A stretch of 64,000 bases of DNA from Adlercreutzia equolifaciens (lineage in GTDB: Bacteria > Actinomycetota > Coriobacteriia > Coriobacteriales > Eggerthellaceae), in the NCBI RefSeq assembly GCF_029076695.1, contig NZ_JARFIK010000001.1:930001-994000 (forward strand), written 5' to 3'. This document shows positions 57,823 to 64,000 of this stretch, piece by piece. Under the pieces are notes generated by a model. That model had not been told where the DNA came from. It made no database searches and worked only from the letters and a program-made list of their open reading frames with translations. Numbering within the stretch: position 1 is the first letter of the stretch; every line of letters begins with the position of its first letter. Made by a program: the position numbers and the translations under genes.

Positions 57823-59337
57823 TTGAGTACACCTAAAAGCACCGTGCAGGCCGCGAGTGCGAAACTCGCTCAATCTGCGAGGTCTTCGGCCCCTGCCGCC
57901 GCCGCGCCTGCGTCACGCCCCCGTTCCACTGCCATCCCGGCTATCCCCACGGGCCGAGCCATGTGGATCATGATGATCATGATGCTGGCCAGCAATCTGC
58001 TCGCGTCTTTCAATCAGTCGCTGATGAACATCGCGCTCGATCAGGTGGCCACCGATTTTCATGTCAGCCTTTCCGTGGCCAACTGGATGGTGCTCGGCTT
58101 CACCGTGGTGGCCGCCACGGTCATTACCATGGCGGCTTCGCTTCTGAAGCGCCTTGGTGTTCGCAAGGTAATGATGTTCGGCTACGCTGCGTCGCTCATC
58201 GGTTCGCTGTTGGGCTTCTTCGCGGTGAATTTCCCCATGATGCTGGTGGCTCGCTTGGTGCAGGCGCTCACCGTGGGACTGTTCTTCCCCGTGGTGACCA
58301 GCGTTATTTTGACTATCTCGCCCGCGAACAAGAAGGGCACGATGCTGGCCATCAACAGCGGCATCATTGGCGTGGGGCTGGCTTTCGCCCCGATGCTGGC
58401 GGGCCTGATGCTGACGTACTTCGGGCTGAAGTCGCTGTTCCTTATCCCAGCGGTTCTGTCGGTGGCTCTCCTGGGGCTGGGCTTCTTCTTCCTGCACGAC
58501 ATCTACCCGCGCGAGGACCGCACCATCGACGTTTTGAGCGTGGCCCTCAGCTTCGTTGGCCTGGGCGCGGTCATCTACGGCCTGAATGAGGTGTCCCGCA
58601 ACCCACTGCCCTCGGCCCTGATCATGGTGGCCGGCGCGGCGGTGGTGGCGTTGTTCGCGTGGCGCCAGTTCCACATCAAGACGCCGCTGCTCAACCTTAC
58701 TCCCTTCAAGCATCCCCGCTTCGTGTGTGGCGAGGTGCTGATGATGCTGGGCTACATGGGGTCCATCTTTATGAGCCTGCTACTGCCGTTGTACTTGGAG
58801 GGCACCGTCGGCTACAGCGCGTTTGTTGCCGGATGCCTGCTGGCACTGCCTATTCTCTGCTACGCTGGCAGCTGCTTCGTGGGTGGTCGCATCGAGGACA
58901 AGCACGGCATATGGCCGCTGGTGCCCGCCGGATTCCTGCTGCTCCTGGTTGGCTTCATTGGGGTGGAGTTCACCTCTTCGGCTGTGCTGGTTGTCGCTAT
59001 GATGGTGTGCGCCGCGATGGCCTATGTCGGGGTTGGCCTGGTCTTCCCAACTCTGAAGGCCGCCGATTTGGAGGTGCTGCCAAAGGAGATCTACGCCCAC
59101 GGCGCTGCCATCCATTCCACCTTGGTGCAGATAGCCGGCTCCATCGGCTCGGCGCTGTTCGTGGGCGTCATGTCCGCCGACGTCGATGGCCTCATGGCCG
59201 CTGGCGCCACGAAAGCCCAGGCCTATGCGGCTGGTTTCTCCCACACCCTCTACATTGACCTGGGTATTCTTGCAGTAGCGTTTGTGGTGTCCGTAATCTT
59301 CGCTCGCATCATGCGCAAGAAGCGCACCGGGAAGTAG
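57823..59337 (+). CDS. MFS exporter of the DHA2 type (14 TM)
   Basis: 504-residue drug:H+ antiporter-type protein. After a ~45-residue Ala/Ser-rich tail, about 14 helices follow; motif C-like FFPVVTSVILTISP and motif A-like LKRLGVRKVMMFGY are visible. The TTG start at 57823 follows AAGGTGG; a GTG at 57844 is the alternative. A MerR/TipAS regulator is encoded next on the same strand, after the GATGGAAAAC motif array, an arrangement seen in many efflux loci. Substrate unknown. Confidence 0.85.
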   Translation: MSTPKSTVQAASAKLAQSARSSAPAAAAPASRPRSTAIPAIPTGRAMWIMMIMMLASNLLASFNQSLMNIALDQVATDFHVSLSVANWMVLGFTVVAATVITMAASLLKRLGVRKVMMFGYAASLIGSLLGFFAVNFPMMLVARLVQALTVGLFFPVVTSVILTISPANKKGTMLAINSGIIGVGLAFAPMLAGLMLTYFGLKSLFLIPAVLSVALLGLGFFFLHDIYPREDRTIDVLSVALSFVGLGAVIYGLNEVSRNPLPSALIMVAGAAVVALFAWRQFHIKTPLLNLTPFKHPRFVCGEVLMMLGYMGSIFMSLLLPLYLEGTVGYSAFVAGCLLALPILCYAGSCFVGGRIEDKHGIWPLVPAGFLLLLVGFIGVEFTSSAVLVVAMMVCAAMAYVGVGLVFPTLKAADLEVLPKEIYAHGAAIHSTLVQIAGSIGSALFVGVMSADVDGLMAAGATKAQAYAAGFSHTLYIDLGILAVAFVVSVIFARIMRKKRTGK

Positions 59338-59342
59338 ATCGG

Positions 59343-59737
59343 GATGGAAAACACCTCCCGATTGGCCATCAAGTGAGGTTTTCGCAGTAACGGTGATGGA
59401 AAAGGCCGCGTCTTTGACCATGGGCGGTCAATTACGACAGCAGTGATGGAAAAGGCTGCCCCGTTGACCAGAGCGTGGTCAATTTCGGCCTGTTTTCCAT
59501 CCGCGCTTAGAAAACGGGCGGTTTTTGGTCAAATAGCCCGTGGTTTCCATCATTTCGCAGCGACGCCCTGAAAGGCGCCTCAAGTCTCGACGGCGTGACC
59601 CGGGGAAACGATAGGCGTCAGAGAGGTCGATGGAAAACGCGCCCTGTTTGACCAGTGAATCGATGAAAAACGCCTCCCGATTGACCAAAAGTTGCCCCTT
59701 TTCGCGCCGCAGATGAAAAACACCCTTCAATTGACCA
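59343..59737. repeat. Array of eight 26-bp motifs GATGGAAAAC-N9-TTGACCA
   Basis: Copies lie at 59343-59368, 59395-59420, 59445-59470, 59629-59654, 59662-59687 and 59712-59737 (forward), and at 59476-59501 and 59526-59551 (inverted). In all eight the two halves are exactly 9 bp apart. First-half variants are GATGGAAAAG and GATGAAAAAC, the last two copies differing by one base each. Starts are spaced 52, 50, 31, 50, 103, 33 and 50 bp. Copies 3 and 4 face each other as TTGACCA-GAGCG-TGGTCAA. A degenerate ninth copy overlaps copy 5 (about 59507-59531). The array fills most of the 600-bp gap between the exporter and the MerR gene; no gene is supported in it. Confidence 0.9.
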
Positions 59738-59934
59738 GCGGCCCTTCGGCCGTCTATGCTTTCCGTCATGGGAGCTGGCTTGGCCTTGGGCGCTTAAGAC
59801 CAGGGCTTGGAGCCAAGAGACACGAGCCAAGATCCGCGTCGTCGCCCTTGACCTTTCCGCTGCGGAAGGGTTTATCCTGCTGCTGGGCAGTTGGAACGTT
59901 CCCTTTGCAGCTTGGTGAGTAGGAGGCAGAGCCC

Positions 59935-60822
59935 ATGGTGAAAAAGCAGAAGCCGGCCGTGGCAGGCAAGATTGCTCCAGGTGCGTCGCCTGGGGTGCCG
60001 CCGAAGGCGCCTGCTGCCCCCGCGACCCCCACGGCCGCAGCACCCGCGTCGGCCGCTGCGTCGCGCTATTCGGTGTCGCAGCTGGCGAAAGCGGCGGGAC
60101 TTTCGGTGCGCACGCTGCGCTACTACGACGAGATCGGTCTGCTGGTGCCTCAGCGTGCCGCCAACGGCTACCGCAGCTACGGCCCCGAAGAGGTGCATCG
60201 CTTGCAGCACATCCTGCTGCTGCGCTCTTGCGGGCTTCCCTTGGCTGACATTGCCGAAGCTCTGGCGACGCCTACCTTCGACCTGGAGTCTCACCTGCGC
60301 GGTCACTTGCTGGCGTTGCGTCGCCAAGCCACCGAGCTTGCCCAAACCATCCAAGTAACCCAACAAGCCTTAAACGGACTGGAGGAATTCAAAAACATGA
60401 ACGACGAGCAGCGCTTTGAGAAACTGAAGCAAGAAGCGGTCGAGCGCTTCGAAGAAGAATACGGCGAAGAATCGCGGGCTCTCTACGGCGATGAGGTCAT
60501 CGACGAGGCCAACGAGCGCATGCGTTCCATGAGCAAGCTGGCCTGGAATGCCAAGGAGGAGCTGGAGCAGCGCATCAAGGAAGTCCTGGTAGCAGCTATG
60601 GCGACGGGCGATCCCGCGTCGCCGGAGGCCCGCATGTGCGCCGAGATGCACGCCCAGTGGATTCGCGTTCACTGGGGCGAAGGCGCCTACACGCCCGAGG
60701 CGCACCGTGCCCTGGCCGACGGCTACCTGGCTGATCCGCGCTTCATTGCCTACTACGACGATGCCTGCGGCAAAGGCGCCACGCAGTTCCTGCGCGACAT
60801 CATCCATGCCAACGTGCGCTAG
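59935..60822 (+). CDS. MerR-family regulator with TipAS ligand-binding domain
   Basis: 295 residues. After a ~42-residue Ala/Pro/Lys-rich tail comes the MerR HTH (RYSVSQLAKAAGLSVRTLRYYDEIGLLVPQRAANGYRSY), the dimerisation helix, and a C-terminal TipAS (antibiotic-binding) domain (about 155-290; RFEKLKQEAVERFEEEYGEE, and YTPEAHRALADGYLADPRF). TipAS proteins detect thiopeptides and other drugs and switch on efflux. The 14-TM exporter gene upstream is the likely target. AGGAGG eight bases before the ATG fixes the start. The repeat array lies immediately upstream. Confidence 0.9.
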   Translation: MVKKQKPAVAGKIAPGASPGVPPKAPAAPATPTAAAPASAAASRYSVSQLAKAAGLSVRTLRYYDEIGLLVPQRAANGYRSYGPEEVHRLQHILLLRSCGLPLADIAEALATPTFDLESHLRGHLLALRRQATELAQTIQVTQQALNGLEEFKNMNDEQRFEKLKQEAVERFEEEYGEESRALYGDEVIDEANERMRSMSKLAWNAKEELEQRIKEVLVAAMATGDPASPEARMCAEMHAQWIRVHWGEGAYTPEAHRALADGYLADPRFIAYYDDACGKGATQFLRDIIHANVR

Positions 60823-61077
60823 CGACGAGGGCAGCGGCAGGGGGCGCTGGGTTCTTCTCGGCGCTCTCTGTCGCATCTTCAGGGATGGACGCCATGGGCG
60901 TGGACGGCCGTGGGCGTCGAACGTCGGACGTTGGGAGTGCCGAGCAGGCGGTCTCGACGTCTCAGCTGCTTTTTCGCGAGCAAAAGCCCACGCTGCCTAC
61001 AAGCAAGAGTGGCAATTTGCGCTAGAATGAGACCCCGTTGGCGAGGTGGTCGGAAAAGCGGAAGTGGGGTTTGCAGT

Positions 61078-62577
61078 ATGCCGCATGTGTGTCAGAGAGC
61101 GCTGATAGTGGTTGGCATGAGTGCGGCGTGGCTTCCCGCCATGGAGCGTCTTTTGTACCCCATTTCTTTCAGCTCGGCTGACAAAAACGACCCCTCGGTT
61201 TATCTGCTCAACGTCGTTTTCTTCATCGCCGTCATAGCTATTTCGCTTGCTCTTGCCATTGCCGCTTGTCGGTCGGGAAGGAAGCGCCTGAGCGTGAAGG
61301 CAGAACGGCGGATCGTGCTGGTGACGGGCTTGGGCGCTGCTCTGGGCGTTCTCGCGGCTTGGGCTTTGGACATCTCGACTGTGCCGGGAGTGGTGCTGGC
61401 AGGGGTGGGCATGATCCTTGTCGCCTTTTTTGTACCCGTGCATTTTGCGTTCTGGAGCTCGTGTTTTGCGGCAGAGCAAAACAAGTGTGTTCTAGTCGAT
61501 GCCATGCTCTCCTTTGCGCTCACCGCAGCTTATTTCGTTGTCTATGGCGCACTTGATTTGCGGGTTGTCAGCTTGGCTGCGGTGCTGCCCGTTGTGTCTG
61601 CCGTTTTAAGCGTTGTGTATGCTCCAATGCGCACACCGGAGCCGCGCTCGGCGTTTCCGGTGCTTGCCCTCCGGAAATCGAGTATGTTCGTCGCCTGCTT
61701 GGTTTTGCTGGTGCTCTGCAATGTGGCGATAGCCTACTTCAACAACAGTGCAAAGCTTCATGCCGACATACCCTATCGCTGGGTGGGCTTTTGCGGTGAT
61801 ATCGTCATAGCCATCATCATCGCAGCCCTGTATTATCCAGCTCGAAGGAAGCATCGACCTACCATGGGCGCCTTCTCGGTCGTGGCGGTGTGCTTCGTTG
61901 CTGCCCTGCTGCTCGCTGTTCTGGTTTCGACTGAGGTACTACAAGCGGGCACTATTCCTCTTCATTGCGCCAATGCGGTGCTGAACACCTTTACGTGGCT
62001 TTTGATTGTGCGCAGCGCTCACAGGCAAAAGCAGGATGTGGTATCGGCGATTTTATTCTTCCTCGTGGCCGTAATCCTCGTGCCTCGTTTTATTCAGGCC
62101 GTTGTTATGTATGGGCCAAACTATCTCACGATGCTTTCGCAATCCATGGATCGTGTCGTCGTTGTTGCGCTCATCGCCGTTCTGGCGGTTGGATTGATTC
62201 TTGGAGCTATAGTGAGGGTCTTCACGACGAAGATGGATGCCGGCTCGGGGCAGCAAGGTGGGCAGGTTGAAGCGGGAGACTTTGCCGACGCGCCGTCGCT
62301 GCAGGACCTCACGGATGAGCAGCTTGACGAAGCACGCCGGGCTGCTCATTTCGAAAACGTCTTGGCGCAGTTGCAGGAGACGGCCGCGCTTTCTGATCGT
62401 GAAATGGATGTCGCTCGCTTAACGCTCAAAAACTACAGCGCCAAGAAGATGGCCGACACTCTTTTCGTTTCCGTTAATACTATCTATTCCCATCTGAAAT
62501 CTATCTATCGCAAGACAGACGTGCACTCACGCGAGGAATTTATCGCCCTTGTCGATCGCAAGTTTCCGAAGCTATAG
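61078..62577 (+). CDS. Membrane-embedded LuxR-type regulator (about 12 TM + HTH)
   Basis: About 499 residues from the ATG at 61078 (MPHVCQRALIVV); the frame opens earlier at 60910 but with Arg/Ser-rich, non-family sequence. A dozen hydrophobic helices are followed by a linker and a LuxR HTH (LSDREMDVARLTLKNYSAKKMADTL, recognition helix SVNTIYSHLKSIYRKT). The recognition helix resembles that of the 6119 regulator (NTI/NTV). A TCACC-N7-GGTGA palindrome lies just downstream, before the next operon. No strong ribosome-binding site is visible. It probably regulates the Tat-oxidoreductase operon that follows. Confidence 0.8.
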   Translation: MPHVCQRALIVVGMSAAWLPAMERLLYPISFSSADKNDPSVYLLNVVFFIAVIAISLALAIAACRSGRKRLSVKAERRIVLVTGLGAALGVLAAWALDISTVPGVVLAGVGMILVAFFVPVHFAFWSSCFAAEQNKCVLVDAMLSFALTAAYFVVYGALDLRVVSLAAVLPVVSAVLSVVYAPMRTPEPRSAFPVLALRKSSMFVACLVLLVLCNVAIAYFNNSAKLHADIPYRWVGFCGDIVIAIIIAALYYPARRKHRPTMGAFSVVAVCFVAALLLAVLVSTEVLQAGTIPLHCANAVLNTFTWLLIVRSAHRQKQDVVSAILFFLVAVILVPRFIQAVVMYGPNYLTMLSQSMDRVVVVALIAVLAVGLILGAIVRVFTTKMDAGSGQQGGQVEAGDFADAPSLQDLTDEQLDEARRAAHFENVLAQLQETAALSDREMDVARLTLKNYSAKKMADTLFVSVNTIYSHLKSIYRKTDVHSREEFIALVDRKFPKL

Positions 62578-62619
62578 CTTGGTCAATGATCCGCTCTTCC
62601 TAAAGGCAAGGTAGCTCAA

Positions 62620-62659
62620 TTCACCTGGTGTTTCTTGATTTCACCAATTTTTGGTGAAA
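62620..62659. promoter_or_regulatory. Putative LuxR operator: TCACC-N7-GGTGA palindrome
   Basis: TTTCACC-AATTTTT-GGTGAAA (62639-62659) is a perfect inverted repeat with the same TCACC-N7-GGTGA core as the site at 7873. A second, tighter pair, TTCACC-T-GGTG, lies at 62620-62630. It is 120 bp before the next gene and 60 bp after the LuxR stop codon. Confidence 0.6.
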
Positions 62660-62780
62660 ATCTCGTCGTGCTTTCAAATCCAGATTATTGGTGATGACGA
62701 ACTCCTTTCATTCCCTGATCCTTAAGCCATCGACGGCGACTGCGCTTCGAGATGCAGGGGAGTGGAAAAGGAGGGTGCTC

Positions 62781-63698
62781 ATGGACGAGCCGATGAGCGA
62801 GGAAGTGGCGTGCTTCATGCCACGCTACGACGCCGAGGGCAACATTATCCCGCTTGATGATGACGTAGCGTTGCAGGATAGCTTTGGCAAACGAGCCGCT
62901 CGACAGGTGAACGCTGATATCGAAGAAGAGCGAACGAGATCATCGCTGGAGTTGCAGGGCGGTGCGCCAGGGGATGAGACGCGCGAAGAGCAGCCCGAGC
63001 AGGCGCCGCATTTGGCTGACTATCGCGAGAAGTTAGCTTCCATGAGTTTTGATGAGCGTGTTCTTGCCACCTATGAGTGTTTGAATCGACGGAGTTCCTT
63101 CCGGAACATTCTTTACGGCTTGCTCGAGTTTTGTTCAGAAGAGAAAACTTATGAGGAAATCGAGCCGTTCTGCGCGTCGTTCAGCGAGTTCAAAGTCAAT
63201 CGCCAGGAGCCTCGCCGCTATGTTTTCATGCTGCTGCGTACAGGTGCTCTGGAGGAAATTGAGCTTGACGAGGACGGCCACCCTCTCACTGATGAAGCGA
63301 AAGAGCAGGCCATTGCGGAAGGGCTCGATCCCGAAGATGTGGACACGCTCGTGTACGACTGGCGCGTGGTGACGACCGACGTGGGGCATAAGGCCCATGA
63401 GGGTTTTAGCCCGGCGGTGCGTTTGGCTAATCTGCTTGCCTCGTTCCCCGAGCGCGAGGAGGCGTTCATCCAGATTATGGAGTTCCTCCGCGAACCGCGC
63501 AGTATGGGGGCAATCGACGACACGTTCAAGGGCAAAAGTCTGCTCGGTGTTGATGAGGCGACGAAGCTGAATCGTCAGCCCAGCTCATACCTGCACAAGC
63601 TTGATGGAGCCGGGGCGATTGAGTGGAGTGACGGCGCATGGCGGCTGACGAAGACCGGAGAGGATTTCCTGGCGCAACAGGCCTCCGCATCTATCTAA
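62781..63698 (+). CDS. Conserved protein of unknown function upstream of a Tat oxidoreductase
   Basis: 305 residues, acidic, no signal or membrane segment. The ATG at 62781 is set by AAAAGGAGGG at 62766-62775; in-frame ATGs further up lack a site. The N-terminal ~85 residues are polar and probably flexible (CFMPRYDAEGNIIPLDDD). The rest is made of two winged-helix-like halves, one around FRNILYGLLEFCSEEKTYEEIEPF and one around IQIMEFLREPRSMGAIDD, ending in LHKLDGAGAIEWSDGAWRLTKTGE. I read it as a DNA-binding or maturation accessory protein for the downstream enzyme. No family name is certain. Confidence 0.6.
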   Translation: MDEPMSEEVACFMPRYDAEGNIIPLDDDVALQDSFGKRAARQVNADIEEERTRSSLELQGGAPGDETREEQPEQAPHLADYREKLASMSFDERVLATYECLNRRSSFRNILYGLLEFCSEEKTYEEIEPFCASFSEFKVNRQEPRRYVFMLLRTGALEEIELDEDGHPLTDEAKEQAIAEGLDPEDVDTLVYDWRVVTTDVGHKAHEGFSPAVRLANLLASFPEREEAFIQIMEFLREPRSMGAIDDTFKGKSLLGVDEATKLNRQPSSYLHKLDGAGAIEWSDGAWRLTKTGEDFLAQQASASI

Positions 63699-63859
63699 TC
63701 TTTACGGGCGCAGAGCCCAACTACCCCATTTTCAAAAGCTCCTTAAACTTGCCTGGAGAGAGAGGTGAGGCACGTAAGGAGAGGGGAGCTGCGAGCCTGA
63801 GGCAACGAAGCAGGCTCGGCCATAACGGTAATAACGAATTGTAATGAGAAGGAGGAGAC

Positions 63860-64000
63860 ATGGCACTAGCCACTATGACGCGCCGCAGCTTTACGAAGCT
63901 TGCAGCTCTTGCGGGAGCTGCGACTACGGTGGGCGTGGCGGCGCATAATGTGGTGCCCACCGACAAGGCCTATGCCGAAGAGGATGAGGTGCGCGAGCAA
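63860..64000 (+). CDS. Tat-signal protein, start of a probable molybdopterin oxidoreductase (partial)
   Basis: 47 codons up to the window end. GGAGGAG at 63851-63857 precedes the ATG. MALATMTRRSFTKLAALAGAA is a twin-arginine signal (TRRSFTK) followed by a hydrophobic stretch and KAYAEE, a likely cleavage site. In Eggerthellaceae this N-terminus typically belongs to DMSO-reductase-family molybdoenzymes, but the catalytic part is outside the window, so a flavoprotein or other Tat substrate remains possible. Confidence 0.7.
   Translation, partial: MALATMTRRSFTKLAALAGAATTVGVAAHNVVPTDKAYAEEDEVREQ

Noticed and set aside
59343-59737. CRISPR array
   Set aside because: The units are found in both orientations, the copies vary, the intervals are irregular (31 to 103 bp), and no cas gene is near.
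59479-59769. Small minus-strand gene across the motif array
   Set aside because: Its apparent peptide repeats simply mirror the DNA motif; there is no ribosome-binding site, and inverted copies break the pattern.
62579-62604. A ninth, distant copy of the GATGGAAAAC-N9-TTGACCA motif (inverted)
   Set aside because: TGGTCAA is present after the LuxR stop codon, but the other half is only a loose match with shifted spacing.

Overview
The window is GC-rich chromosomal DNA that looks like a member of the Coriobacteriia, most likely family Eggerthellaceae (an Eggerthella/Adlercreutzia/Gordonibacter/Slackia-type anaerobe). The pointers are Tat-exported FAD reductases of the fumarate-reductase type, each paired with a membrane-embedded regulator made of about 12 transmembrane helices plus a C-terminal LuxR helix-turn-helix. 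Other pointers are the ferredoxin-like aldo/keto reductase, the NifX-like protein and the general high-GC codon use. Species cannot be fixed from the sequence alone.

Layout. 0-6 kb: housekeeping genes (DtxR-type metal regulator, FtsB/DivIC-like division protein, Ppx/GppA phosphatase, tRNA-Leu, an orphan sortase, a polyprenyl diphosphate synthase, a peptidoglycan-binding protein). 6-10 kb: a LuxR membrane regulator divergent from a Tat flavoprotein, with a 17-bp palindrome between them. 10-19 kb: leuC-leuD-leuB, a NifX-like protein, a secreted Fn3-like protein, hisS and a large membrane protein of unknown role, then a YhcG/DUF1016 nuclease remnant. 19-22.5 kb: a second flavoprotein/LuxR pair. 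22.5-24 kb: L10 leader, rplJ and rplL. 24-29.3 kb, minus strand: patatin-like lipase, baeRF-like protein, and a zinc/cadmium efflux cluster (P-type ATPase, separate HMA metallochaperone, SmtB/CadC-like repressor with operator). 29.6-34.3 kb: rhodanese, DAACS symporter, tyrosine phosphatase and guaA.

34.6-52.1 kb, immediately 3' of guaA, is a mosaic island with lower GC in many genes. It contains a truncated tyrosine integrase, an unknown membrane/coiled-coil protein, a RelE/HigB-like toxin-antitoxin pair, an AraC regulator, a DUF4143 ATPase, a 1,151-residue STAND/NACHT-like NTPase, an aldo/keto reductase, a defence-type (UG/Abi class) reverse transcriptase preceded by a structured non-coding stretch, and a HpaII-like restriction-modification operon that also carries a DUF262/DUF1524 (GmrSD-like) protein. 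I read this as a defence island, with some ordinary metabolic genes interleaved.

52.4-64 kb returns to high-GC chromosome: a SulP anion transporter, an MFS exporter, a CoA-disulfide-reductase/rhodanese fusion with a second small rhodanese, a 14-TM drug-type exporter, a MerR/TipAS regulator, a third LuxR membrane regulator, and the start of another Tat-exported oxidoreductase operon that runs off the window.

The least expected signal is non-coding. Between the exporter and the MerR gene (59343-59737) there are eight copies of a 26-bp motif, GATGGAAAAC-N9-TTGACCA, always with exactly 9 bases between its two halves, six forward and two inverted. The second is a shared TCACC-N7-GGTGA palindrome near two of the three LuxR membrane regulators. 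The third regulator, whose recognition helix differs, sits near a different set of AAAC/GTTT sites. No CRISPR array, rRNA or intact transposase was seen.
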